This document shows, piece by piece, positions 48,032 through 58,300 of a stretch of DNA of 64,000 nt. The DNA is from Phallus indusiatus. Its lineage: Eukaryota > Basidiomycota > Agaricomycetes > Phallales > Phallaceae. The first letter of the stretch is position 1; every line of letters begins with the position of its first letter. The notes under the pieces are model-generated. The model saw nothing but the letters and a program-made list of their open reading frames with translations, was not told where the DNA came from and did no database searches. The stretch is from contig JAQFWX010000043.1 in NCBI GenBank assembly GCA_027605045.1, positions 1-64,000 of the forward strand. The letters run 5' to 3'. A program made the position numbers and the translations under genes.

Positions 48032-48119
48032 AAGAAGCGCTAAGGGAACTGTTCAAGAAAGAAGAAGAAAAAAATAAGTGGATCTGATTGTTTCTGCCTC
48101 GTACGCTATCTTTATTGTT

Positions 48120-48776
48120 CTAGGTTCGTCCAAAAATGTTAGAACAAACTCGTCGGATCTTTCGGAAGGATCGCTTGGTAGGAGAAGAGGAGCTGGGAAG
48201 GGAAGGGGATGATTGTATCGGAGAAATTTGAGGTGAAAGTGGAGAGAATCGTGATGGTGGGGTATCTTCTGGGATTAAATTCGCAGGTCTGTAAGGGCTG
48301 AGTTTTTGAGTATTCATGCCCTTCATGATTACCCATCGACTTGGCACATCCAGTACTAAAAACGTGAATTCAAATCCATCTTGAGTTGCTAACCATATTC
48401 GATACGAGTCTTGTATAGCTGATTCTGGTGTCGAATACACATTAACAACTGTAAACCAGTCTAGTTTCTCCTCGATATAGACTTTCTCTCCGAACATGAT
48501 CCCGGGGTGAACCAGATCTGAGCTTCTACACTGACGAATAATAAGAGGTGAAGGCTTCTTCGGCAAGTACGTTTCCGAGTCGATGTCGAGACTTGCATAC
48601 TGGGAACTATAAGTATACAAAGTCGTATTGAGATCCAGATCGTATGTTCTGGGACTAGAAGGTGAAAAGCGAAATGGAGGTATAGAATCATTATCAGATG
48701 GGACTGGTGATCCAGTGGGGGAATTTGGGATTGGTAAAGATATTGATGAAGAGTAATGGAATGTGAACGTAGTCAT
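48120..48776 (-). CDS. Cargo protein 2, paralogue of cargo protein 1, 218 aa
   Basis: An intronless minus-strand frame starts MTTFTFHYSSSISLPIPN, 88 bp upstream of cargo gene 1. Its core reads LYTYSSQYASLDIDSETYLP then PSPLIIRQ, matching RVYNTFTSEINIDANTVLP ... PSLEI in the neighbour. Then come VVNVYSTPESAIQDSYRIWL and FEFTFLVLDVPSRWVIMKG, the counterpart of VQFLFVDA. The C-terminus is Ser/Pro-rich and ends in a basic segment (KRSFRKIRRVCSNIFGR). The two genes look like a tandem duplication. No family is recognised. Confidence 0.6.
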   Translation of the reverse strand: MTTFTFHYSSSISLPIPNSPTGSPVPSDNDSIPPFRFSPSSPRTYDLDLNTTLYTYSSQYASLDIDSETYLPKKPSPLIIRQCRSSDLVHPGIMFGEKVYIEEKLDWFTVVNVYSTPESAIQDSYRIWLATQDGFEFTFLVLDVPSRWVIMKGMNTQKLSPYRPANLIPEDTPPSRFSPLSPQISPIQSSPSLPSSSSPTKRSFRKIRRVCSNIFGRT

Positions 48777-48896
48777 TTTATGTTTTGAATTTTTGAGGCA
48801 GTGATGTTGTCAATATGGGATTTCTGGATGATTAGAACTCCGCCTTGAACAAAAAAAAGGGGACCTTCCCAATTAGGAAGATTTTGGTGCGCGACA

Positions 48897-49718
48897 CCGG
48901 GCACCTGGGAAGGTGGTACCGGATCTTCTTATTGGGTTCAATAAGAGGAATCTGATGATTCACTTCCCGAAATGGGGGAAGTCGGGAAGGGACAGGACCG
49001 AAAAGGTCACTGTACTTGTTCTTCCAGTACTCGATGAGTGCTGGGATATTCTCTTCCGTCATCTCAGGGACGGAGGAGCTGGAACGTTGGGTGCTGGCTA
49101 GCACCATCGATCCTGTTTCAGGAGCGTGTCCAATCACATGGTGATTGGTGTCAATCACCTCGCCGTCGCGGGTGATTGTACCTCTGCTGAAATCCAGGCA
49201 GATGTTGTAGCATCTCAGGAATGGGATGCCAATGATCACATCATAGTGATCGATGTTGATGATGTTGAAGTACTCTTGGACATCGATACCTCCGAATTGG
49301 ATTCGGGTGTACGTTCCATACTGGATGGAAGACTTGCTGCCCTTAACGGCCAGCTGTAGCACGACAGGTTTGTCGAGCTTGAAGGTTCTTGCTCCGGTGG
49401 CAAGAGAGAAATGAGGGGACATGATCATCCCCTGGCATCCACTGTCGACTAGGCAGTGAGCCAATTGGCCATTAACTGGCCAGAAACCCTCAATGGGTCT
49501 CGATGCGTTTCTGTCTCGGGTTGGGGCACGAGAGCTCACTCTAGCCGTATGGTCATAGAGTGGTTCCTTGCTCGTAGCGAGCGAGGACTCATTGTCATCC
49601 AATGGCGATGACTTGTGGACTGCGAAGTGCAGTCTGCGCTCCTCATACTCGTCACCAATTGTGAGGAGCATGTATACACTGGGACCATTGTCATCATCGT
49701 CCCATTGGTATTGGATGC
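48897..49718 (-). CDS. Gypsy-1 pol: aspartic protease region
   Basis: The minus strand continues from gag as MLLTIGDEYEERRLHF. The retroviral-type protease motif is HCLVDSGCQGMIMSP (D-S-G active site), followed about 80 residues later by YDVIIGIPFLRCYN, the usual second motif. It runs into the RT N-terminus (RLPPFREVNHQIPLIEPNKK) and is cut at RCP by the 3.0-kb insertion. No stop codon occurs. Confidence 0.88.
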
Positions 49719-50424
49719 TGTTAGGGCTACTCAGCTCACACTAGAGGGAGGGGATCCTAAGTAAATATATTGAGGGAGAAACTAACTACTCACCTAGTGT
49801 AACAGTTGAAAATCAGACCACAGGGGGTCTGATTAAAGGAATTTCTTATTTTCCCACAAGTGCACAGAATTCCTGTCTATTGCTCAATTAGGCTAATAGG
49901 GAATTACATGCAGTAGTAGTGGAAAAGATTAAGATTAACTAATGTAACTACTAGTCACACCGCTGTAAGGGTGTGACGGGCGCTTAAGCGTCACGCTGTG
50001 ACGCGCAAATACTACTGCTGCAGTGCCAAAGGCACTGCATGGGCACTAGGCCATTAATGGGCCCCAGGGGGGCCCATTCCTATATCCCAAATCCGTTACA
50101 CCTAGAGGGAGGGGATCCTAAGAGAACAAGCTTAGGGACCCTCACTCTAGGTACAGCTACTATATATATAAAACGACGACGCGGCGTGCGGCCCTGACAC
50201 AGCTAAGTGCCAGGCGCCCAAGCCGAGCCTAAGCGACGTGATGTCACGGGCATCACGCCGGGTATGAGCGCGCAACGCGCGCGAGTAGAGAATGTGAAAT
50301 AGAGACGGAGGGAGCAAACGGAAGGTGGACTTAATGTACGGGAAATGTAAATGAAATGGAAATGAACATATACCGAGGATAATAAATAAGGAAAAAGGAG
50401 GGGACGCGGTAGCGTACCCTGACA
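49719..50424 (-). mobile_element. LTR-A copy split by LTR-D
   Basis: Plus-strand ends TGTTAGGGCTACTC and GCGTACCCTGACA, TSD GATGC at 49714-49718 and 50425-50429. It contains LTR-D at 49798-50100; without it and its TSD copy the length is about 398 bp. Translation across the gag junction continues correctly when it is ignored. Confidence 0.9.
49798..50100. mobile_element. LTR-D, hairpin-rich solo LTR-like element (303 bp)
   Basis: Starts TGTAACAG and ends CCGTTACA, with the TSD CCTAG at 49793-49797 and 50101-50105. Like LTR-1 it contains several hairpins: CAGACC...GGTCTG, GTCACACC...GGTGTGAC, GCAGTGCCAAAGGCACTGC and GGGCCCC/GGGGCCC. The shared ends (TGTAAC...GTTACA) and hairpin style suggest it is a distant relative of LTR-1. 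Confidence 0.8.
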
Positions 50425-52227
50425 GATGCCCTCGTCGTCCTCGACGGGGTCGTTGGTGGGCTCGTCTTGGGCCACCTCTTCCTCCACAGCTTGTTCAGCT
50501 GTGGGGTCTTCCCCGTTCTCCTGTGGGGCATCGTTCGATGTCTCGCCAGAGGTCTCTTCAACCTCTTCGATACGACCCACATTGGCTCGTACCTGTCTCA
50601 GTCTGGGGCACGCATTTCTGTAGTGTCCCACCTGTCCACAGTTGAAACACGTGGGAGGGGTAGTGCTAGTATGATTGTTCGTACTAGTTGGGGCAGTCCT
50701 AGCGGGCTGCGAGTTATGATTTCTCGAGCTTGATGAGCTCGAGGGGCAGTTCCCCAATGGGGAATTGCCATTAGTTCGCGTCTCATGAGGACGCGCAGAG
50801 GGACCGTGGTTCCTCTGGTTCAAGTGCATATTGTTTGAATGCGCTTGTCTGGCCAAGTTGGTGTGGCTGCTGCTGCTGCCACTACCACTACTGCCACTAC
50901 TACCCATTGGACAGGTAGTGCTTCCTTGGGAGGCCGTTATCGATCTCCGCTTCTTGAAAGCCTCCTCTACTTGGATGGCGAGTGCGAGAAGTTCCTTAGC
51001 AGACATCTGCTCAGGACTACTGCCTCTGAATGCTACTTCAGCGGCGAGGCTGTGGTTCAGCCCATCAAGGAACCTCCTCCTGAATGTATAATCATCAGGA
51101 GGGTGCGCTAGTCTGTTGGCTAGCATGAGTAATGCACTCATGTATTCGTGTACAGAGTGCGATCCCTGCCGTTCGCGTTCGAACTGGATCGCCACCTCAC
51201 TTCTCGAGTGGGGTGGGAGGAATCGTTCGTGTAGTCTCCGTAGAGCGGGGACTAGGGTCCACTCATGCATGGGGCGAGTACCTCGTTCCACGTTCTGGGT
51301 GAACCACTCTTGTGCCAACCCTTCTAGGCGCATGCCTAGAAAGGAGAGTTGCTCTGCTTGGCTGACTTCTCCAAGCAGGTGGTTTACGCGTAGCCAGCGT
51401 AACAGACCTGTGTCACAACCCTCGTGCCACCCGATCCTAATCCGGACCTCTCCGAGGTCCGGCGCCCAATCCCCGTCCATATTTAGTATATCCGCCATGT
51501 CCGAGCGTCAGTACTTTCCCAACAGTGCGTAGTCCGTTATTCTGTCCATGTCCGGTAAGTCCGAGGTCCGGACTTCATCCGGACTAGGACATTTCCTTAT
51601 GGGGACATTCTGTCCGGAGCATTAGAAAGCAAGTGCCAGATATGTTTCTGGTGCTGTGCAACTAGTCTCCTTTTAGTTATATCTCCTTTAGTTCTAGTAG
51701 TCTAGCTTTTTGTATTTAAAGCCCCCAGACTTCGTCTGGGGCTCCCCAGTCTGAATATCAAGTCGTATTCAAGTCTATTTTAAGCCTAGCCCCAGTTAAA
51801 CTCTTTATAATCAAATCTTCTCTTATCTATCTCGCTTAAAGTCTGCTCCCAGTACTTGTCCGGACCTGCCCGGACTACGTCCGGGCTGTCTCGGACTTCT
51901 AGTCCGAAATTAAGGGATATTCAGGGTCGATTGAGTTGGCGCAGCACATAAGCTGAAGCCAAGTCCCTTCTGTTCCGTAGTCCGGACTCTCCGGACTTCC
52001 GCCCAGACACCCGGAACACGGCGCGTGACAACCTGACACAAAGTTGTCGAAGTCCTCGGCTCTGGACGAGCCGCTATATGTGGGCGGGAGCCCTATCTTC
52101 GCTCCTGCTTTCACAAGAGGTGAGTTGCCTGGCATCATATCCCTGTTTGCAATCAGGGCTTCTTGAACCATGGCTATGACGCCCTCAAGTACTGGGGCGT
52201 CGTTGTTGAAAGGGTCAAACCTTTCAA
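50425..52227 (-). CDS. Gypsy-1 Gag, split by LTR-C
   Basis: Two pieces, 52227-52031 and 51410-50425, join in frame when LTR-C and one ACCTG are ignored. The N-terminal piece reads LPPTYSGSSRAEDFDNFVSG, then LLRWLRVNHLLGE, a retrotransposon-gag capsid pattern (YSG...F..FV..LLRWLR). It continues with FLGMRLEGLAQEWF, RFLPPHSRSEVAIQFERERQ and RFLDGLNHSLAAEV. A Ser/Asn-rich linker leads to one CCHC knuckle, CFNCGQVGHYRNAC. An acidic tail follows and continues into the protease without a stop. The start is uncertain: the first Met visible is at 52171, and the 5' end is cut near 52228. Confidence 0.87.
51411..52030. mobile_element. LTR-C solo LTR (620 bp)
   Basis: Begins TGTCACAACCCTCGTGCC and ends GGCGCGTGACA; the TSD ACCTG is at 51406-51410 and 52031-52035. 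It contains many copies of a TCCGGAC-type motif and the hairpin CCGGACCTC...GAGGTCCGG. It is unlike the other LTRs here except for a general TGTCAC...GTGACA/GTAACA end pattern shared with the Gypsy-2 LTR. Confidence 0.85.
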
Positions 52228-52323
52228 CACGTTCCGAACCATTTCCTTTTCCGTCCTTGTTATCTTGTTGTAACCCGTTTCAGGTCTCTATTTAGTTTCA
52301 TAGCTATTTAAAGATCGACCTTC

Positions 52324-52722
52324 TGTCAGGGTACGCTACCGCGTCCCCTCATTCTTCCTTGCTTATTATCATCGGTATATATTCCCCTATACTTTATTTA
52401 TATTTCCCATATATTATTTCCACCCTCCGTTTGCTCCCCCCGTCTCTATTCCACTTTCTCTGCTTGTGCGCGTCGCGCGCTCGTACCCGGCGTGACGCCT
52501 ACGGCGTCACGTCGCTTATGTTTGGTTCGGGCGTCTGGCACTTAGCTGTGTCAGGGCCGCACGCTGCATTATCGTTTTTCATGTATATAGTCGCAGTCCC
52601 TAGAGTGAGGGTCCCTAAGCTTGTTCTCTTAGGATCCCCTCCCTCTAGGTGAGTAGTTAGTTCTCCCAAATATATTTCTCTTAGGATCCCCTCCCTCTAG
52701 TCTGAGCTGAGTAGCCCTAACA
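52324..52722 (+). mobile_element. LTR-A solo LTR-like element (399 bp)
   Basis: TGTCAGGG to CCCTAACA with the TSD CCTTC (52319-52323 and 52723-52727). The uninterrupted target GATCGACCTTCCTGTAAC is present in the 3' LTR at about 62956, so the empty site can be read in the same window. Confidence 0.92.
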
Positions 52723-52850
52723 CCTTCCTGTAACTACTTCTCCAGTTCTGATATAGATCTTATTCCGCCCATTCTCCCACACGTTTCATATCTCGATCCA
52801 ATCTCATCTAAGATCCCTTGTCGTCGTTGACGATGTCTTCGAGCATCGTC

Positions 52851-53171
52851 TGTAACGGATCCACCGCATGCGGTGGATTGAGTATATGCCACTTAGGCAT
52901 ATGCAGAGGGCTTCGCCCTCTGCAGTAGTTACTATTACTTACTCTAATAACAGAGGCGCTTAACGCCTCTGGCTCGCCGCGCCGCGGCGAGCCATTATGT
53001 AATAACTATACATTAGTAGTAGCTACGCGCGTGCTGATTCAGCACGCGCAACTTGTTTTACTCCACAAAGAAAATACAGCACTTTGGTCTGTTACTTGTG
53101 GCGTGAAACTACAGCGTGATATAAACTGTGTACCGCAAGCGGTACACTATAAAAAGTAACGAAACGTTACA
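52851..53171 (+). mobile_element. LTR-1 solo LTR with seven hairpins (321 bp)
   Basis: TGTAACGG to CGTTACA, TSD TCGTC (52846-52850 and 53172-53176). The empty site GAGCATCGTCGGCGACG occurs in the 3' LTR near 63077. In order it contains: the 20-bp perfect palindrome ATCCACCGCATGCGGTGGAT, ATATGCC-N5-GGCATAT, GCAGAGGGC-TTC-GCCCTCTGC, CAGAGGCG-N5-CGCCTCTG, GGCTCGCCGC-GCC-GCGGCGAGCC, GCGCGTGCTG-ATT-CAGCACGCGC and TGTACCGC-AA-GCGGTACA. Loops differ between copies while stems are kept. Confidence 0.92.
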
Positions 53172-53488
53172 TCGTCGGCGACGCTCTGTCTATCTTCTTC
53201 AACAACTACCTCTGACCAACCTCTCCGACCCTCAATCCTACGTCGCAGCCTCGCAGCTCAGTCTCAATCCTAGCAACTCCGACGTCACTTGTACATCGGA
53301 GATCCAGCCCGACCTGAAATTGTTGGTGACGCACCGTGAGGGTGCAACTCAAGAGTAAGTTGAAGCCGACCAACATCCGACCCACATCCGATCCTGTCCC
53401 GAGCCTCGCTTAGTCATCCCGACCCCGGCGCGTAACAGTATATCAGAACTGACACTCATGTGCGTTTTCACTCCCGTTCCTACTCACC

Positions 53489-55312
53489 ATGACCCGAACC
53501 GTTACTATCTCTCGGGTGGGTCAACCTTTTCCCATCCGAACTGATCCTGTATCACCTGCCCCTATTCCCACCACCTCCGCGGACGAACGAGCAATCCGAC
53601 ATTTGAATCGCGAAGCAAAGAAGGACCAGATCAATGGTATCACCAATGACACCACTGAAACCATCTCGACGAGGTTCTTCGATGCTCAAGAACAACGTCG
53701 TCATCGTGAGTCCATGATCGCATCTACCCGACCTCTTCCCTCTGGTGATGAGATCATTCCCGCGACTCCACAATCTACCGAGGCTACATCGACCCCACGT
53801 CCTTCCCGAAAGAAGAAGGGCAAAGGCAAGACCCGTGCCAGAACCCCCTCCGAGGACCCGTACGATTCCGAGTCTTCCGAGGATTCTTACAACGGCATTG
53901 GTCGACGTCGACACCACCACCACCAACACAGATCCCAGCCTGGCCCATCCGGACAGGCTCCGAACCCACCTTTCCACACCACTACGCCAGTCGTCTCTCC
54001 AGGCTCTGGTTTCAGACCCGCTCCGACGCCCCCAGCTTCTGAACCCCCTCCTCCACCGGCTCCCAGACAACCCCGTTTTCGACCACCCCGTGGACCTCCC
54101 AGCGACCCTGGTGATGATGATGATGACCCTGATGATGAGTCTAGCGACTCTGAGTCACGTCGTCGTCGTCGCTGACGTGGTCACCACTCGCGACGCTCAA
54201 GACGCTCTCGTTCCCGTTCCCGATCCTCATCTGGTGGCTACATCAGAACAAAGGATCTCTCAGCGCTGATTAAGGCTATCACCGAGAGCACTGGGGAACA
54301 CGGTGGGGACAAGTCCGGTGTCAAAGCTCGCGATCCTGACACCTATGATGGTTCCAGTGACGAGAAGCTCCGCATTTTCGTCTACCAGTGCGACCTTTAT
54401 TTCATGGCCCAGCCCAAGAAGTTCAAAGAAGACACTGCCAAGGTGGCTTTTGCCATCTCCTTCCTCCGAGGCAGTGCCATGTCCTACTTCCGAACCTTCG
54501 GTGCATCTCGCGATGTCATTGTTGCACACGACTTCCTGCACAACTGGAAGGCCTTCATCACCAAACTCAACAACCTCTTCGGTTCCTTCAACCCTGAAGA
54601 TGAGGATGAAGACACCATCCACCGCATCGCCTTCCCCAACGATGGTAAGGCTACCGAGTACTTTATCAAGTTCGCCGAGTACCAGAACCGCGTCTCCTTT
54701 GACGATCGGTCCCTCCGTTACATTGTCCGCCGAGCCATCCCCGAACGCATCCGAGCAGCCATCACCAATCAAGGCCTCCGAGACGACACTTTCGAACAGC
54801 TCCATCAAGCCGTTCTCAAGGTCGATAGCCAATATTGGTCCAAGAAGAGCCGCGAAGAGAACGAGCGCAAGGAATATCAAGCCTTGCAAGCCAAGTTCAG
54901 TAAGTACGACAAGAAGAACAACTCGTCCTCTAGTTCGGCGAAGCCATCTGCGACGTTGAATGACTCTGCATCTAAGTCCAACAGCAACAACAGCAACAGC
55001 AACAACGGCAACAACAGCAACAACAGCAACAACAACAACAAAAACAAGCCGAAGACTTCGACAACCCTGGGACCTAAGCCTGAACACCTAGGACCCGATG
55101 GTAAGCTTACAGCTACTGAGAAGGACTGTCGAGTCAAGGAAGGCTTGTGCCTCATTTGTGCAACCAAGGGACACATGGCCCGAGATTGCCCCCGATCCCG
55201 CAACAACAACAGCAGCAGCAGCAACAACAAACCTGCTAAAGCTCGTGCCGCGACTGCTACCGAACCTCTGTCGTCCATTCCCGAGGCGACAATCGAAGAG
55301 GTAAAAAACTAG
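53489..55312 (+). CDS. Gypsy-2 Gag, with one in-frame stop
   Basis: The frame starts MTRTVTISRVGQPFPIRTD. A basic and acidic disordered region precedes a capsid-type gag core (DPDTYDGSSDEKLRIFVYQC, KVAFAISFLRGSAMSYFRTF, FIKFAEYQNRVSFDDRSLRY). After an Asn/Ser repeat comes one CCHC knuckle, CLICATKGHMARDC, and the end EVKN-stop. A single TGA at 54173-54175 breaks the frame inside an Arg-rich stretch (a CGA codon would fit). The frame on both sides is the same, so this looks like one C-to-T mutation. The stop TAG directly follows a frameshift heptamer. Confidence 0.88.
55303..55309 (+). promoter_or_regulatory. Programmed -1 frameshift slippery site A AAA AAC
   Basis: In the gag frame the codons GTA AAA AAC are followed directly by TAG (55310-55312). 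The heptamer A-AAA-AAC is in the correct phase for -1 slippage, and the -1 frame is open into pol (CTA GTC TGC ...). This is the classical eukaryotic retroelement signal. No strong pseudoknot was verified downstream. Confidence 0.7.
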
Positions 55313-58300
55313 TCTGCGACCCACCAGAAACTCGTCCTGTGGGTCGTAAAAACCTCACAGAACGAGTCCCCGTTTCTCCTGTCTCTGTTTCTTTTGATTC
55401 CGATTCTCTTGATTATAAAACATTAAAAGCAGTTAAATTTCTCTGCTTCAATTCCGTAGCTCTTTCCGATCCCAAATCTTGTATATTGAACTTGACTTCC
55501 GAAATCCTTCCCGATCCCTTCCGAGGTCTTGTAGACTCCGGTTCCTCTAATTGTTTCATAGATAGTGACTTTGTTAAGAAAAACGACTTAGTTACCGAAC
55601 CTATTGACCCGATCCCCATTATGCTTATCGATGGTACTGTTAACAATCATGTATCTAGTGTAGCTTCCCTTCCCGTCCGCTTCCCTTCTGGAGAAGTACT
55701 CCCGATCCCTTTTTACGTGACACCCCTGGAATCAACCTGCGCTGTAGTACTTGGGCATGACTGGCTCCTCCGCTACAATCCTTTGATTGACTGGAGATTG
55801 AGCAGTGTAACCTTCCGAGACTCAGTAAAGGGCGAAACCTTCCCGAAGTCAACCTATGTGCGCGCAGCCTCGCTCACGCACACCGTGGACCCTGTCGTCC
55901 AACCCTCCCTAGAACTGTCACGTCCCGAACATCCCGTACAACCAATTGACATTGGTTTCCTGACTGCGACCTCCTTTATGCGCGCTTGCAAAGTTAAAGG
56001 TTCGTCGGCATTCAAACTCAATTTCCCTAGGTCCCAGCCTGCTGAGCTTCACGCTCGCACTGCATCTTTGGAATCTCCCGACCTTTCCTCCATTCCCTCC
56101 GAGTACCATGACTTTGCCGATGTTTTCTCCAAGCAACAGGCTAACTCATTACCTCCCCATCGACAATTCGACCTTCAGATCGTTTTGGAAGAAGGCACCT
56201 CACCCCCTCTAGGACCCATCTATTCGTTGTCTCCTAGGGAGCTCGAGGCCCTTCGCGAATTCCTGGATGAAAACCTCGCAAGTGGTTTCATCCGACCTTC
56301 AACATCGCCCCACGGCGCACCCGTCCTCTTTGTCAAGAAAAAGGATGGCTCCCTCCGCCTCTGTGTGGACTTCCGTGGTCTCAACAAGATCACGAAGAAA
56401 GACCGCTATCCCCTTCCATTAATCTCCGACCTCTTAGACTCGCCTCGCAAGGCTCGCATCTACTCCAAGATCGACTTGCAACACGCGTTCCATCTTGTTC
56501 GCGTTGCAGAAGGTGATGAATGGAAAACGGCCTTTAGGACTCGTTATGGCTCGTTCGAGTGGCTAGTAATGCCCTTTGGATTGTCTAACGCCCCCTCAGT
56601 ATTCCAACGATTTGTCAATGAGGTCTTCGCCGACCTCTTAGATACTTCTGTTGTAGCTTACATTGACGATCTATTAGTCTACTCTGACAGCCTAGAAGAA
56701 CATGTTCAACATGTGCGCGAAGTCTTGCGAAGACTCCGCCATCATAAGCTTTATGCTTCCGCCAAGAAATGTGTTTGGCACACTGACAAGGTCGAATTCC
56801 TCGGCTTTGTCCTCGGCACAGAAGGGCTCTCGATGGACCCTTCCAAGGTCGAAGTAATCCAGAAGTGGCCTCCCCCTCGAAGGACCAAGGATATTCAGTC
56901 CTTCCTCGGGTTTGCCAATTTCTATCGTCGTTTCATCCATGACTACTCCAAAATAACAGTGCCACTAACACGTTTAACACGTAAAGGTACTGACTGGGAT
57001 TGGACAGATGAGTGTCAGCGAGCTTTCGATGCTCTCAAGGCCGCCTTCACCATGGCACCCGTCCTCACCCATTGGATCCCCGATGCACCCCTTGTCATCG
57101 AAACCGACGCCTCGGACTACGCCCTCGCCGCGATCCTTTCCATCTATGTGAATGGTGACCTCCACCCTATCGCCTTTCACTCTAGGACTTTTACTAGTCC
57201 CGAACTCAACTACGACGTCCACGATAAAGAATTATTGGCCATTTTCGAGGCCTTTAAACGCTGGCGTCACTACCTCGAGGGATCTGCAACCCCTATCGAT
57301 GTCATCACCGACCATAAGAATCTCGTCTATTTTTGTTAGGGCTACTCAGCTCACACTAGAGGGAGGGGATCCTAAGTACTACATTGGACGATAACTATAC
57401 TACTCACCTAGAGGGAGGGGATCCTAAGAGAACAAGCTTAGGGACCCTCACTCTAGGGACAGCGACTATATACATGAAAAACGATAACGCGGCGTGCGGC
57501 CCTGACACAGCTAAGTGCTAGGCGCCCGAACCGAACCTAAGCGACGTGATGTCACGGGCATCACGCCGAGTACGAGCGCGCGACGCGCGCGAGTAAAGAA
57601 AGTGAAATAGAGGCAGAACAAGGAAACGGAAAGTGGAAGTAATGGACGGGAAATGTAAATGAAATAGAAATAAACATATGCCGATGATAATAAATAAGGA
57701 AAATGAGGGGACGCGGTAGCGTACCCTGACAATTTTTCCTCTACCAAAATGCTAACCCGCCGTCAAGCCCGTTGGTCCGAGTATCTGTCTCAGTTCAACC
57801 TCATCATTCGATTCCGACCTGGCCGCCAAGGCGCCAAGCCCGATGCTCTAACTCGACGGTGGGACGTCTACGCAAAAGAGGGGAGTAGCGACTATGCCAC
57901 TGTCAATCCTCACAACTTCCGACCTATGTTTTCCCAAGACCAGTTGGCATCGTCCCTTAGAGCAACATACTTACTACCTCTAGCACTCCGAGGAGCCAAG
58001 ATTATGGACATCGCCCAGCTCCATGAAGACATTCGCGCAGCCCTCCCTCATGATCCCCTATCCGCTCCCAACCTCGCATCCCCCTCCAACCCTTGGTCTT
58101 TGACCGATGGGTTACTCCGTTTCAAAGGCAAGATTTTCGTTCCCGACCAGAATGACCTTCGCCTACGTGTCCTCCAAGACAAACATGACCACATCCTCGC
58201 GGGCCACTTCGGCCAGAACAAGACGCTCGAGCTAGTACAATGTGAATACTATTGGCCCGACCTCCGCGACTTTGTTCAAAACTTTGCAAAGACCTGCGAC

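Larger units (their letters stand above)
45900..48896 (-). mobile_element. 3.0-kb insertion carrying two paralogous genes
   Basis: The segment has TG...CA ends (minus strand TGTCGCGCACC to GGATCCTTACA) and is flanked by CCGG on both sides (45896-45899 and 48897-48900). Ignoring it and one CCGG restores the Gypsy-1 frame (HLPRCPDALKALL), so it is an insertion. No long terminal direct or inverted repeats were seen, and no RT, integrase or transposase. It carries two related genes on the minus strand and a Copia-like LTR remnant. It may be a non-autonomous LTR-type element that captured host genes, or a new class. Confidence 0.65.
42293..52227 (-). mobile_element. Gypsy-1: Ty3/Gypsy retrotransposon, 5'- and 3'-truncated, with nested inserts
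   Basis: On the minus strand gag (52227-50425), protease (49718-48897), RT (45899-45414) and RT-RNase H-integrase (44564-42293) follow in order. They are separated by four insertions at 51411-52030, 49719-50424, 45900-48896 and 44565-45413. Each has a TSD, and the coding frame continues across each when the insert and one TSD copy are ignored. Gag and pol are in one frame with no stop or frameshift between them, as in single-ORF Gypsy elements. Its own LTRs are not identified: the 3' side ends at LTR-A 42292, and the 5' side is fused to a truncated Gypsy-2 LTR at about 52228. Confidence 0.85.
52228..53437 (+). repeat. Gypsy-2 5' LTR, truncated and twice interrupted
   Basis: It lacks the first 80 or so bases of the 3' LTR (it starts at CGTTCCGAACC) and is fused there to Gypsy-1 gag. 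It contains LTR-A (52324-52722) and LTR-1 (52851-53171). The remaining sequence matches 62871-63416 closely, though the 3' LTR has an extra segment near 63164-63223. It ends GGCGCGTAACA. Confidence 0.85.

Noticed and set aside
52851..53171. Array of palindromes resembling a CRISPR or terminator array
   Set aside because: The palindromes differ in sequence, there are no regular spacers, and the unit has TG...CA ends with a TSD. It is a eukaryotic LTR-like element.
54260..55087. 275-codon minus-strand open frame opposite Gypsy-2 gag
   Set aside because: It is the shadow of gag; its Val/Leu-rich repeats mirror the Asn/Ser repeats of gag.
53489..55312. RIP-type mutation of Gypsy-2
   Set aside because: Only one nonsense codon was seen and pol is open. 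RIP would leave many C-to-T stops.
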